Part shown: one piece after another, positions 1 to 9,262 of the stretch
Layout of the letters: each line of letters opens with the position of its first letter
How positions within the stretch are numbered: the first letter of the stretch is position 1
Source: SG8-30 sp963695085
GTDB taxonomy: Bacteria; Pseudomonadota; Gammaproteobacteria; Steroidobacterales; Steroidobacteraceae
Direction of reading: 5' to 3'
Length of the DNA stretch: 64,000 bases
Assembly (NCBI GenBank): GCA_963695085.1
Contig: CAVOFV010000001.1
Coordinates: 248,001 to 312,000 of the forward strand
Translations under genes and position numbers: made by a program
Notes under the pieces: generated by a model
Seen by the model: only the letters and a program-made list of their open reading frames with translations
Database searches by the model: none
What the model was told of the DNA's origin: nothing

Positions 1-101
1 CGCTTGATGGCGGCCGGGTCCTTGCCCCACTGGCGCGCGATCTCCTCCGACTTGATTCTGTTGCGCGGAATGTACGCGCCGTACCCGACGATGCCTGCCA
101 T
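1..101 (-). CDS. HMG-CoA synthase-like thiolase-fold protein, N-terminal fragment
   Basis: Only the first 33 codons lie in the window; the gene runs off the left edge. The N-terminus reads MAGIVGYGAYIPRNRIKSEE and continues IARQWGKDPAAIK. This resembles the start of the archaeal/bacterial HMG-CoA synthase-like family (condensing enzymes with the thiolase fold, often paired with OB-fold partners). The ATG at 99-101 has a GGAGG Shine-Dalgarno about 6 bases upstream. The catalytic Cys/His region is outside the window, so substrate and even enzymatic activity cannot be judged. A 3-oxoacyl-ACP synthase III-like protein is the alternative. Confidence 0.6.
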   Translation of the reverse strand, partial: MAGIVGYGAYIPRNRIKSEEIARQWGKDPAAIK

Positions 102-447
102 GACCGGACCTCCCTACTGTCCAGCGAGATGCGGAGTTCGATAGCCCATCGGTCTTTGCATCCGGCGTGGCGTCGCGGCGACGACGCGCCGGATGCAAGG
201 AGACGCACCTGCACGTCGCTGGCCTGCGCCAGACTTACCTCGCTCGCTCGCCAAGCAACTTCCTGCCAGCATCGCCATCTGTCAATTCGGCAATGTACGG
301 ACCTGGCGGCGCCACGGCAGTGGCGGTTGCCCGGGTGCCGGCGGCCGCCCGCTCACAAATTACCTACGCCACCTGGTTGCGAAGCCGCAGATAATCCGGA
401 AGCAGGTTGCCGGCCATCGATGGTTCTCCGGGCGACGGGGTTGGTGC
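102..447. other. intergenic region, nothing recognised
   Basis: About 346 bases between the divergent HMG-CoA synthase-like gene and the first lipoprotein gene. Open frames exist on both strands, but none has a recognisable family motif or a convincing ribosome binding site. It should hold promoters for both flanking genes. I could not assign boxes with confidence. Confidence 0.4.
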
Positions 448-1482
448 ATGTCCGACCGTGCATTCCTGTTTCTGGCCGTGATGGCGAGCCTGCTCACCGG
501 CTGCATGACCGTTGCATCGGTCGGGACATCCACGATCGATGTGCAGGCGGCCAAGGCACGGGCCGCCGAGATTGACGCACAGCCGATGACGCGCGCCGGG
601 GTGCATGAGCTTCTCGGCGAGCCCTGGCTGGCCAATGAAACCCTCGGCGTCGAGGTGCATCGCCTGCAGGGCAAGCAGCGGAACCTGGGCGTGATTTTCG
701 CGCCCTATCCGGTGCCGATACCGTTTGTCAGTGACAAGCTCGAGGTCTTCACGCTCGTGAGCTACGGCAGCGGTGGCCAGGTTGTCGCCAAGGCTTTCGG
801 CTACCTGCATGCGGCGCCTGGCGAGTGGCCCAGCCTGGTCCTTCGAGCAGGCGACTTTCAATTCGTGCATGCGCCGCCGGACACCCTGTCGGTGTCACTC
901 GACCGCTTCCTGAAGGACCGGATCGCGTACCCCATTGAACGGGCCTGCACCGTCCTCATCGGTTGCGAGAGTGTCGCGGTCGACGAGACCGCTGCGGCGG
1001 GATTCTGCACCTGCGCGGCAAACCTGTATGTAGACGAAGGCAAGCGACGCACGCTGGTGCTGGCGAGGCCCGTCTTGCTGCCCGGGACCACGGTCTCAGA
1101 AACCGGGTGCCGTGAATCCGGAGGCCACTTCAGGACTTCCGACGGGCAGGTGTCCGGCATGTGTCACCTCACGTCCCCGTTGCTGCATCCGCAGACCCTG
1201 ACACCCGGTGATCACCAGCTGCGCTTCACATTGGGCCGGTCCGATGAAGGCATAAGGGGTGAACTGACTTGCCGGCCCGGCGAGGTGATATTCGCGACGC
1301 TGGCCGGCGGTTTCATGACGTGCCAGCGCCTGGATCGTCCGTTGGCACCCCGGCCGAAGCACAGCGGGGCCGGCGAAGACGTATTGCTCAGTCAGCAGGT
1401 GCCGATGACGACGCACGAGCTACGCGTGGTCGTCTACGAGGATGGCCACTGGCTTTTCCCGCAGGACTCGCAGACGCCATAG
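448..1482 (+). CDS. hypothetical lipoprotein (344 aa)
   Basis: Family not recognised. The start at 448 is chosen because translation from there gives a lipoprotein signal peptide: MSDRAFLFLAVMASLLTGC with lipobox LLTG|C at residue 19. The frame is open upstream to 193, but that extension would bury the signal. The mature protein should be lipidated on Cys19 and anchored in the outer or inner membrane. The early mature part (PMTRAGVHELLGEPWL) resembles the helix-turn segment of SmpA/BamE-like small lipoprotein domains (xxTRxxVxxLLGxP), a weak similarity. Several Cys residues occur in the second half. The next gene downstream is also a lipoprotein, 172 bases away on the same strand, so the two may be co-expressed. 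Confidence 0.65.
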   Translation: MSDRAFLFLAVMASLLTGCMTVASVGTSTIDVQAAKARAAEIDAQPMTRAGVHELLGEPWLANETLGVEVHRLQGKQRNLGVIFAPYPVPIPFVSDKLEVFTLVSYGSGGQVVAKAFGYLHAAPGEWPSLVLRAGDFQFVHAPPDTLSVSLDRFLKDRIAYPIERACTVLIGCESVAVDETAAAGFCTCAANLYVDEGKRRTLVLARPVLLPGTTVSETGCRESGGHFRTSDGQVSGMCHLTSPLLHPQTLTPGDHQLRFTLGRSDEGIRGELTCRPGEVIFATLAGGFMTCQRLDRPLAPRPKHSGAGEDVLLSQQVPMTTHELRVVVYEDGHWLFPQDSQTP

Positions 1483-1654
1483 TTGCCAAGGCGGCAACGC
1501 TGACGGTGCCGACCACGGCGACGGGCCCTGGCCACGGCCGCTATCGCATCGAGTTCATCGAGACGCCTGCGGATGGGAGTATCATCCGCGGTGCAGCCGA
1601 GATGGTCATCTTCTGGACGCTGGCGGGCGCTGCTTCGACGTCCATCCACCTCTC

Positions 1655-2884
1655 ATGTTGTGCACTGTGACTGGTAGATTCAACTTCGTTGCCACCACGC
1701 TGTCGGCGTTGCTGGCGGGTTGCGTGGGTCTGCCCGTGCGCATCGACGCACCTCACTTGCCCGCGCCGCTGGTCGAGCCATTGCCGCTGCGCATCGCCGT
1801 CTACCTGCCGCCAGAAACACGCACTTACGCCTTCAAGGACAAGCAGGTCACGGGTTCGAGGTTCGAGGTCGGCGCGGCCAGCACCGAAACCCTGGCTTCC
1901 GCATTTCATGCCGGGTTTGCGCAGGTCATTGAACTCGACGCACCGGCAGCTGCGCCGCTGGCTGACGTGGACGCGATTCTGACCCTGGAGACGATCGATT
2001 GGAGCGTCGTTTCTGCCCCTGCTGGGCAGCATACGACACGCGCGAGCTACGGCTTTGCGCTGTCGAGTCCGAGCGGCGATCCGATCGGCCGGTGGGTGAC
2101 GGGCCAGCAAGTAGAAATGAACGAGGCGGCTCGCGATCCGGGAGAAGCCGCATCGCACAAGCTGTCCGAGCTGTTCGAGGTGCCGTCGGAGCTGGTTCTG
2201 GAGCAGGTGGCCGCGGCGTTCCTGCTGGAGTTCCGAGACCAGCCGCAGATACGGGCATGGCTGGAATCGCGCCAGGCCTATGCGCCAGCCATGCCGGAGC
2301 CTGCTCCCGACCCGACCGCCGTGGAATCCACTGCCGGCGTCGGACCTTCGCTGGCGGGCATCCACGTACTGAGCGACGCCCCCAGCCGCCCGGTGCGACG
2401 CTGCGTCATCAAGGAACTGCGAAGACGTCTGCCCGATCGTCCGGTGCTGACCGAGCGAAGCGTAAGGCGTGCACTGTTCCCATGGCTGAGCCACTCGTCG
2501 TCCGTGCCGACCACAGCCGAGCAGTTGGCCGCGCTGGCGGATTACCCACCAGCGGCGGCGCGTTTCAATGAACTCGGCCTGGGCACGATCGTGCTGGTCG
2601 CCGGCGGAACGACACAGGACTGGCACGGCGGCGGGTTGTGCGGCGGAGGCTACGGAGGCGGTGGTTGCCTCGGGCTCATGTGGGGCAAGCGTGACTCGTT
2701 GATCGAAGCGCAGCTGGTTGACCTGTCTCGCCCGGGTGAGCCAGTGCGAAGCCAGGCGCATGAGTCTGGCTCCGCGGTGCTGCCGATGTTCGTCCTGCCA
2801 CTGCCGTTCATACCGGCAACCCAGTCAGCCGCCTGCCGCGAACTTGGCAAGGCGCTGGCTGGCCAGCTGCAGCGAGTACCATAG
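1655..2884 (+). CDS. hypothetical lipoprotein with Gly-rich segment (409 aa)
   Basis: Family not recognised. Starting at ATG 1655 the protein begins with a short hydrophobic signal ending in a lipobox LLAG|C (about residue 23), which marks a lipoprotein. The frame is open further upstream to 1442, overlapping the preceding gene, but that would hide the signal. A strongly glycine-rich stretch (GGGLCGGGYGGGGCLG) lies near residues 315-330. The N-terminal half (LPLRIAVYLPPETRTYAF) looks like a beta-rich periplasmic domain. It follows another lipoprotein on the same strand, suggesting a two-gene envelope unit of unknown function. Confidence 0.65.
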   Translation: MLCTVTGRFNFVATTLSALLAGCVGLPVRIDAPHLPAPLVEPLPLRIAVYLPPETRTYAFKDKQVTGSRFEVGAASTETLASAFHAGFAQVIELDAPAAAPLADVDAILTLETIDWSVVSAPAGQHTTRASYGFALSSPSGDPIGRWVTGQQVEMNEAARDPGEAASHKLSELFEVPSELVLEQVAAAFLLEFRDQPQIRAWLESRQAYAPAMPEPAPDPTAVESTAGVGPSLAGIHVLSDAPSRPVRRCVIKELRRRLPDRPVLTERSVRRALFPWLSHSSSVPTTAEQLAALADYPPAAARFNELGLGTIVLVAGGTTQDWHGGGLCGGGYGGGGCLGLMWGKRDSLIEAQLVDLSRPGEPVRSQAHESGSAVLPMFVLPLPFIPATQSAACRELGKALAGQLQRVP

Positions 2885-2963
2885 GGGAAGCCGCGGAAGC
2901 GCGCCTTGGCAACGACCTGCGACCCTCCGCCGCAGGCCCAATCAATAGCGCCGACAACGAGAA

Positions 2964-4727
2964 CTACAGGTTGCCGGAAGCGACGGCCGTGTCTGTCCTG
3001 CGCCGCAATCGTGGCGCGACGATGAGCGCGGCACCATAGAGTGCCATCGCGATGAACAGCGTCGCGGGACGCGAATACTGGAAGTCGTGCGCCACCATCT
3101 TCAGCGCGATGCCGGCCAGCAGCGGGTAGACCAGCCAGCCCCACTCGCGGAATCGATTGTGACGGCCGATCCACGCGATCAGCAGCGCTGCCACCGCCAG
3201 CACGCACGTGCGGACCGTGGCCAACACGCCCGGATCCACGCTGCCATCGTCCAATCCGGCCGTGGCAGGCGCGACGTAGCCGATGACGCAGCCGCCGGCA
3301 GCAACGACCAGGACCAGGATGAGCACGAGCCGGGGCACGCTCGTGAGTACGCCGCCCTCCGGCGCTGGCCGCGTCGCTGCGAGCCATGCCGACAACGTTG
3401 CGGCGACGAGTACGGCCAGCATCACGACATCCGGCCGGGCCCATGGCCCGGCTGCATCAAGCCCCAGCCCCCATACGCAGTAGCTCAGCGTGCCGGACAC
3501 GATGCCGGCCGCGACGACGTACACGGCGCTGTGGAGCAGCATGAACCTCCGGCCGAAACGCGACCACAGGCCGGCGGCCAGCACCGCGAGCGCCGCGAAT
3601 ACGGCACCGGGCCAAGGCCCACCCAGGACGAGCGTCAAGCCGGCCAGCATGAGCACCAGGGCCAGGGTCGCGTAGAAGTGAACGTTGCGTTCGCGGGGTC
3701 CCAGGCCGTGGACGGACGCGATGACCGCGCCGTAGCACGCCGCGCCAAAGACCAGACTGGTCACCCCGAGCGCCGCAGGCACGGTTCCGGTGGCTCGCGT
3801 GAGATAGATGGCGCCGCCGAGACCGACGACCAGCGCTGTGGCGCTCTGTACACACTCGAAGGGAGTCACTTTGCCGCCGCGGACCAGCGTGCGGATCGCG
3901 ATGCTCGCGACGTAGGCGCCGAGCAGCAGCGCCTGCAGCAACATGGCGGCCTGCGGCGCATCGAGGTGTGCCGTCGCCGCTGCGCGCAGCGTCACCCCGG
4001 CGACCGCCAGGTTTGCCGCCAGCGCCACTGGCCAGCGGAGTTCCGGCCAGCCCAGCGCATCGCCCCACCAGTAGGTGGCGACGCCAAACGCGATGAGGTA
4101 GAAGGCCAACGGCACGAAGACGGCCGTCTGGGCGAGCAGCACGACACTCGTGACCAGCGCCCCGATGACGTTGATCCAGGCGACTGCGCGCAGGCGCCGG
4201 CGCCACGCGACCAGCAGCAGGGCGGCCGTCAGGACAGCCAGCGCGACGGCGCTGGTTACGCTGGTCAGCACCTTGAACCGGATGGTCGCCTCGATCAGCA
4301 GCGGAAAGGCGATCATCGCGGCGGCCAGTGCATGGAACACGGCGCTCGGCAGCTGACTGCGCCCGCCTGCGCGATCGGCCAGGAACAGCCAGACCACTGC
4401 ATAGGCCGCCGCCAGGATCAGGCCAAGTGGCGGATTGAGCGCGCCCGCATCGGTCATCGCACGCAGGAAGTAGCCGCCGGCCAGCACCAGCAGGAGCCGA
4501 CCCACGAGGGACAGGATGGCGATTGGATCGTACGGGTCCTTCTCGGTCGACTCGTCCGGCAGCGGCTCTGCCCGTGCCCCTGCCCGCCCCTCCGCCCGCG
4601 CATCGGCCACTGAGGCCGCGCCACCGGTGCGTCTTGCTTCCAGCAGGTCAAGGCGCCGTTCGAGCGACAGGACAGCCAGCCGAAGTTGTTCTACGGCCGA
4701 CTCGAGACGATCCGTACGATCATCCAT
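2964..4727 (-). CDS. DUF2339-like polytopic membrane protein (587 aa)
   Basis: A large inner-membrane protein. After a short N-terminal amphipathic/coiled-coil segment (MDDRTDRLESAVEQLRLAVL, about residues 1-35) and a charged linker, there are many successive hydrophobic segments to the C-terminus, probably 16 or more membrane spans. The coiled-coil-then-membrane layout and the GRLLLVLAGGYFLRAMTDAG motif near residue 85 resemble DUF2339 membrane proteins, whose function is unknown. The frame is open to 4940, but ATG 4727 is preferred because a G-rich Shine-Dalgarno (GGGGGGG) precedes it and the upstream extension is low-complexity. No catalytic motif is visible. Confidence 0.65.
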   Translation of the reverse strand: MDDRTDRLESAVEQLRLAVLSLERRLDLLEARRTGGAASVADARAEGRAGARAEPLPDESTEKDPYDPIAILSLVGRLLLVLAGGYFLRAMTDAGALNPPLGLILAAAYAVVWLFLADRAGGRSQLPSAVFHALAAAMIAFPLLIEATIRFKVLTSVTSAVALAVLTAALLLVAWRRRLRAVAWINVIGALVTSVVLLAQTAVFVPLAFYLIAFGVATYWWGDALGWPELRWPVALAANLAVAGVTLRAAATAHLDAPQAAMLLQALLLGAYVASIAIRTLVRGGKVTPFECVQSATALVVGLGGAIYLTRATGTVPAALGVTSLVFGAACYGAVIASVHGLGPRERNVHFYATLALVLMLAGLTLVLGGPWPGAVFAALAVLAAGLWSRFGRRFMLLHSAVYVVAAGIVSGTLSYCVWGLGLDAAGPWARPDVVMLAVLVAATLSAWLAATRPAPEGGVLTSVPRLVLILVLVVAAGGCVIGYVAPATAGLDDGSVDPGVLATVRTCVLAVAALLIAWIGRHNRFREWGWLVYPLLAGIALKMVAHDFQYSRPATLFIAMALYGAALIVAPRLRRRTDTAVASGNL

Positions 4728-5210
4728 GACATCCCCCCCCAGCAGCCTGTCTGTCCTGCCCGCATCGCGACTCGCGACCGGCCCCGTCTCTGGGGGCGTA
4801 TCGCGAACCCGGCTCGCCACGGACGCTCCCGCCCCCGGACCTGTGGGCCGAGTCGACGCGTCGGGTCGACGACGCCCGCGCGCAACCGAACCTGAATGAC
4901 AACAGCCTGTGGCCCGGAGATTCATGAGGACTTGCCGCATAGGCAGTCAGGATGCCGCCGGAATGGCGTGATTCGGCGGTCCGCTTGCGCGGTCGGCTGG
5001 CCCCGAGTGGGAGCCGGGAAGCCGCATCGCGCACCTGCCTGCGCCTGTCGATGCAGGCGGCAGTTGACGTGACGATCGCGGCACGGGGCGATCGCAGAGC
5101 GGGGCCTGTTCAGGCAGCCTGCACCCGTGAGCCCTGGCGCCTGGCAGGATCCCTACCCGTCCCCCCGCCGATCCAGCGGATCGCGACCCCAAGAGCCGCG
5201 TTGCCCCGCA
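4728..5210. other. intergenic region, nothing recognised
   Basis: About 480 bases upstream of the DUF2339-like gene and downstream of the DUF6455 gene. The open frames present are high-GC shadow frames without family motifs. No RNA gene or clear hairpin-plus-T-run terminator was seen. Confidence 0.4.
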
Positions 5211-5540
5211 CTAGGGCGCGATTGGCTCGTTGGCCTTGGCCAAGCCGTCAAATATCTGGGCGTTGGGGCAGAAATCGTTCTCACCCTCGACCTTCCCGGC
5301 GAGCCACCTTTCGCACAAGTCTTCAGAGTTGCATACGCGGCATCGCCGACGCACGTCCTTGATGATGGCCTCGACGTCGCCGCGACTGATCACCTCGGAC
5401 GCCACGCCGGCACGCGTCAACATCTGCGTCATGCGCCTCCGCGAGCCAGCGGCACGGTATCTCCAGAACCACACGAGGAGGAAGCCGCCCACGGCCAGCA
5501 TGAATATGGCCAGGCCGATCTCGAACAACGCTCGGTTCAT
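5211..5540 (-). CDS. DUF6455 family small membrane-anchored protein (109 aa)
   Basis: A small protein with one N-terminal membrane span (about residues 7-27) followed by a cytosolic tail. The tail carries a Cys pattern CRVCNSEDLCERWL and DFCPNA (Cys67, Cys70, Cys76, Cys91), which is the hallmark of the DUF6455 family and suggests metal or cluster binding. Family function is unknown. ATG 5540 is chosen over the in-frame GTG at 5546 because the AGGAGG Shine-Dalgarno is 7 bases from the ATG but only 1 base from the GTG. Confidence 0.8.
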   Translation of the reverse strand: MNRALFEIGLAIFMLAVGGFLLVWFWRYRAAGSRRRMTQMLTRAGVASEVISRGDVEAIIKDVRRRCRVCNSEDLCERWLAGKVEGENDFCPNAQIFDGLAKANEPIAP

Positions 5541-5854
5541 GGTCACACCTCCTGCCGGCGATCCGCCGGACTCGCCAGGTCAATGACCGTTGTACCACGG
5601 CGCAGGCATGGTTCTGAAGTGCGTCGGGGAAGTGGGCCATCAGCCTGGCAGCGGGAACCAGGCGCGGCGGAAAGCGATCTCGCTCCTGCCAAGGTGCATC
5701 GGTTCTCCGGGCCAGGGGGTCGCCTGCCACCCGTTGCGCGCCCAAATTCACGCAATGGCGGCTTGCCTCGTGAGCGGTACGATGACTCCCGGCTGTGGAC
5801 GTCGCGCCAAGACATCGTGGCACTGCCCAGGTCGGTCGGCGGTAGCGACCCGTC
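5541..5854. other. intergenic region, nothing recognised
   Basis: About 314 bases between two minus-strand genes. It must contain the 5' region of the DUF6455 gene. No RNA, repeat or conserved ORF was recognised. Confidence 0.35.
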
Positions 5855-6316
5855 TCACTCCGGTGCCGCGTTCCAGATCCCGTGGGTGGAATACCACTTG
5901 CCGTCGGGTTCGCGCCTCAGCAGTTCGATAAACCGACCCCTGTCAGTCACGGCTTCACCGTTGGGCCCGTTGACGGTGAGCGCGAAGCTGCCTGTTTCAT
6001 AGCCGAGCGAACCTGAGCTGAGGGCATCCATCGTCTCGACCGACACATCGCGGACACCACCGGACTCGAGCGCGCCTTTCCAGTACTCCTCGATGGCCTC
6101 CCTGCCGCGCACGACAGGCTCACCGGGCGGGATCAGAACTGCATCCTCGGTGTACAGGGCCGCAGCCGCCTTGGCGTCCTTCGCGTTGAGCGCAGCCGCA
6201 AAGTCCCGGTTCATCTGGCCGAGTTCGGTCCTGCTCGCAGAGACTTCGGTCGGCGTCGATTCTCCCGTGCACGCGCCGAGGGCGAGCAAGGCAGCAAACA
6301 AGAGCACGGTTCTCAT
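5855..6316 (-). CDS. SnoaL/DUF4440-like lipoprotein (153 aa)
   Basis: The N-terminus MRTVLLFAALLALGAC is a lipoprotein signal with lipobox ALGA|C. The mature part has the cone-shaped SnoaL/NTF2-like fold signature: FAAALNAKDAKAAAALYTED, then VLIPPGEPVVRGREAIEEYW, ending in KWYSTHGIWN. Such proteins are small ligand-binding or steroid-isomerase-like domains; the ligand cannot be deduced. Length is normal for the fold. ATG 6316 has a GGAGAG Shine-Dalgarno. It lies just downstream of the frameshifted aldo/keto reductase on the same strand and may be co-transcribed with it. Confidence 0.75.
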   Translation of the reverse strand: MRTVLLFAALLALGACTGESTPTEVSASRTELGQMNRDFAAALNAKDAKAAAALYTEDAVLIPPGEPVVRGREAIEEYWKGALESGGVRDVSVETMDALSSGSLGYETGSFALTVNGPNGEAVTDRGRFIELLRREPDGKWYSTHGIWNAAPE

Positions 6317-6371
6317 CGTCCACTCTCCAGTTGATCAGCCACACACTCGTCCGGCGGCACGCCGATCTGAT

Positions 6372-7371
6372 TCACCAGGCATAGGCTTCGGGAGCCACAC
6401 CTCCGGGGCCCGGGAAGATCTTGTCCAGGGCCTCAAGGGTTTCTTCGTCGAGCCCGATCTCGGTCGCTTTCACGGCGTCCTCGAGGTGCTCGAGGGTACG
6501 GGGTCCGATGATGGGCGCGGTGACCGCCACATTGTGGTACAGCCAGGCAATCGCCACCTGGGCCGGTTCGTGGCCGATCTTGCGGCATAGCTCCTCGTAC
6601 GGCGGTGATCTTCGCGCGGTCCCGTTCCAGCCTCTTGGTGATCCAGTCCCCGCCCCTGCGTCCGGATTTCTCCTTTCCAACTGCCCCGGCCAGCATGCCC
6701 CCATCCACCGGGCTGTAAGGAATGAGGCCCATGCCGTATTCCACACAGGAAGGGATGACCTCGAGCTCAATCGTGCGGTTGTTCAGGTTGTAGACAGACT
6801 GCTCACTGACAAGACCGTACATCCCTCGCCTGTCAGCCTCCTGGTTGGCGGTAGCGATGTGCCAGCCGGCGAAGTTGCTCGAACCAATGTAGATCACCTT
6901 GCCCCGGGATTTCAGGGACCCAAATGCTTCCCAGGTTTCAGCCCACGAACATTGCCGGTCAATGTGGTGCATCTGGTAGATATCAATCACATCGGTTCTC
7001 AGGCGCTTCAGGCTGGCCTCGAGTTGACGATGGATTTTGAGGGCGCTGAGACTCCGGCCGGCACGGTTCGGCTCGCGGTCGTCCTTCTCGCGGTTCGCCG
7101 GGTTGTACACCTTGGTGGCGAGGATCACGTTCTCTCGCCGCCCGCCTCCCAGGTCGAACCACTGGCCGAGGATCTCTTCGGTGTAGCCGTGGTACTTCTC
7201 CCAGCCGTATACGTCCGCCGTATCGAAGAAATTGATTCCGAGCTCAAGCGCCCTGTCCATGATGGCAAAGCTGTCCTTCACTGAAGTGTGCCAGCCGAAG
7301 TTCATGGTCCCGAGGCAGACATTGCTCACCTTCAACCCACACTTCCCCAGCCGCCGGTATTCAATGCCCAT
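6372..7371 (-). pseudogene. aldo/keto reductase, frameshifted
   Basis: An NADPH-dependent aldo/keto reductase broken by one frameshift. The first part, from ATG 7371, has NVCLGTMNFGWH, the catalytic Asp and Tyr in FFDTADVYG, Lys in LATKVY and His in QMHHID. Near 6600-6604 the frame is lost after KRLERDRAKITA and resumes one base later as YEELCRKIGHEPAQVAIAWLY, continuing with the cofactor-binding end (PIIGPRTLEHLEDAV) to the stop at 6372. Removing one base at the junction would restore a protein of about 332 aa, the usual family length. Every catalytic residue lies before the break, so a single sequencing error is a real alternative to gene decay. Confidence 0.8.
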
Positions 7372-7651
7372 GTCTCACCCGTGTTTTCAGTTTCGCGGCA
7401 AGTCTACACCCCGGAAACCCCGGGGCTGCGCGACCGGCTCCGCCGGCACCAGAAATTCGTCTATGCGCGAGTGTATGCGGACGCGCTGGCCCCCAGCAGA
7501 CCCGTACATGACGAGACATTTCACAAGGTCTTTGACGGTCTGCCCAAATGACAAAGAAGCCAGGAGTCACCTCTGCATTGAAAGTTGGAGCGATTGTGCG
7601 CGCCGGGCGAGCGTGCGACGATTCCGCGAACACGAATAAGAGGGCCGAGCA

Positions 7652-8398
7652 ATGAACGGACGAGTGGCGCTGGTCACGGGCGGCGGCCGGGGGATCGGTC
7701 GCGAGGCGGCGCTGCTGCTTTCGGCAGCCGGGGCGCGCGTGATGGTCGTGGCGCGAAGCGCGACGGAACTGGCGGCCGTTGGCCTCGAATACGTGGTGGC
7801 CGACCTTGGCACCATGGAGGGTTGCGCCCTGGCCGTTGCCGAGACCGAGCGGCGACTGGGCCCGATCGATGTGTTGGTCGCGAACCACGGCATCGGCTCG
7901 GCCCACGAGCGGCTGGTGTGGGAGCAGGATCCCGAAGTCTGGCGCGAGACGATGCGCATCAACCTCGACGGTCCGTTCGAGCTCGCGCGGCTGACAGTAG
8001 GCGGCATGTGCAAGCGCGGCTTCGGCCGGCTCGTATTTACCAGCTCGACCGCCGGCGAAAGTGCGGAACGCTCCGGCAGCGCGTACACCGCCTCCAAGCA
8101 TGGGGTCATCGGCCTCGCACGTGCGGTCGCACAGGATGCTGGACCGTTCGGCGTCACATCCAACGCAGTGCTGCCTGGCTGGGTACGAACGGCGATGGCC
8201 GAGCGCTCGGCGCAGACGGAATCCGAACGGCGCGGCATCAGCATCGAGCAGGTGTGGCGCGAGCGTGCCGCCATCTACCCGCAGAACCGTGTGCTGGATC
8301 CGCGCGAGGTCGCACAGGTGATCGCATTCCTGTGCAGCGACGCCGCCGGGGGCGTGAACGGCGAGGCGATCACCGTGGCTCTCGGCGGCGCCTGGTAG
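7652..8398 (+). CDS. short-chain dehydrogenase/reductase (248 aa)
   Basis: A classical SDR oxidoreductase with Rossmann fold, length typical for the family. The cofactor motif TGGGRGIG is at residues 9-16, NHG replaces the usual NNAG motif near residue 88, and the catalytic Ser-Tyr-Lys is seen as SST near 135 and YTASK near 148. The end (VIAFLCSDAAGGVNGEAITVALGGAW) matches the FabG-like C-terminus. It probably oxidises or reduces a hydroxy/keto substrate with NAD(P)(H), cytosolic; the substrate is not deducible. ATG 7652 follows an AGAGGG Shine-Dalgarno. The gene stands alone, divergent from the aldo/keto reductase. Confidence 0.85.
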   Translation: MNGRVALVTGGGRGIGREAALLLSAAGARVMVVARSATELAAVGLEYVVADLGTMEGCALAVAETERRLGPIDVLVANHGIGSAHERLVWEQDPEVWRETMRINLDGPFELARLTVGGMCKRGFGRLVFTSSTAGESAERSGSAYTASKHGVIGLARAVAQDAGPFGVTSNAVLPGWVRTAMAERSAQTESERRGISIEQVWRERAAIYPQNRVLDPREVAQVIAFLCSDAAGGVNGEAITVALGGAW

Positions 8399-8575
8399 GC
8401 GGTCTGCGGCAACCCAGGTCGTCTCTTTTGCATGACACTCGGTCGAACGTCGCGCCAATCGGGCGTTGGCGCAAGCATGGGGACTCGTACTGCTGGCCGA
8501 TTTCATTCTCGCCAGCACTGCGCTACTCTTCGCATGTCGCAACGAACAAGACGGCTGAATGCGCTGAGATAGGCC

Positions 8576-9262
8576 ATGCAACGCGTGTCTGGTTGGGTTG
8601 GGGTGCTGCTTGGGGTTTGCTGGGTGTCAGCCTGCTCCAATGGATCCGCGCAGCCGGTGGCAGCCAGTCCAGCAAGCGGCACGAAAGAAGGGCTTGTCGG
8701 GACGATGGCAGCGGCCGGCACGCAGCAATCCGCGCCTGAGCCGGCTGACACACAAACCGGCGTCTTCATCAATGGTCGCGAACTGACCGCCGAGCAGGTG
8801 GCAGCGCTTGCGGCCATCTACGGGTACTCACCCCCTGCCAGCAGGTTCTGGTACGACTCGCTGAGCGGAGCGTGGGGTGCCGAAGGGCGGGAGCCAGCGG
8901 GCTTCATTCTGCCGGGCCACGACTTCGGCCCCCTCCAGGCGGATGCCTCTGCCGGCAACACCGGCGTTTTCATCAATGGGCGCCAGATCAACCTGGCTGA
9001 AGCCATGGCAATACAGGGCACGTTTGGCGCTGTCTATCCGGGCCGCTGGTGGCTGGATGGCCGAACCGGGTACTTTGGTCTCGAGGGCAACCCGATGCCG
9101 CTCGGCAACCTCGTCGCCATGATCCAGGCGAAGAACAACCAGGCCGAGGGCGGAGGTGGCGGGGACAACTTCTGGTCCAGCCGCACCGCGGTCGGCAACT
9201 CCAGCGGCGGCTGCACTTACGTGAACGTCGGCGGTACGACGGCATCCAGCGGCTGCGACTGA
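8576..9262 (+). CDS. lipoprotein with internal duplication (228 aa)
   Basis: The family has no name I recognise. Signal peptide MQRVSGWVGVLLGVCWVSAC with lipobox VSA|C at residue 20. The mature protein holds two related units: TGVFINGRELTAEQVAAL (about residues 61-78) and TGVFINGRQINLAEAMAI (about 135-152). Each is followed by an aromatic stretch (RFWYDSLSGAWG; RWWLDGRTGYFG) and a PAGFILPGHDFGPL or NPMPLGNL loop. The tail is Gly/Ser/Cys-rich (GGGGGDNFWSSRTAVGNSSG) with two late Cys. This looks like an exported protein with a repeated FINGR-type domain, perhaps surface exposed. Upstream is an SDR gene; no operon partner is obvious. Confidence 0.7.
   Translation: MQRVSGWVGVLLGVCWVSACSNGSAQPVAASPASGTKEGLVGTMAAAGTQQSAPEPADTQTGVFINGRELTAEQVAALAAIYGYSPPASRFWYDSLSGAWGAEGREPAGFILPGHDFGPLQADASAGNTGVFINGRQINLAEAMAIQGTFGAVYPGRWWLDGRTGYFGLEGNPMPLGNLVAMIQAKNNQAEGGGGGDNFWSSRTAVGNSSGGCTYVNVGGTTASSGCD

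Noticed and set aside
193..447. N-terminal extension of the first lipoprotein (open from 193)
   Set aside because: The added 85 residues are low-complexity and would bury a clear lipoprotein signal peptide that starts at 448.
3087..4613. Plus-strand 508-codon open frame opposite the DUF2339-like gene
   Set aside because: Its composition is Gln/Arg/His-rich shadow coding typical of the antisense of a high-GC membrane-protein gene, with no family motif.
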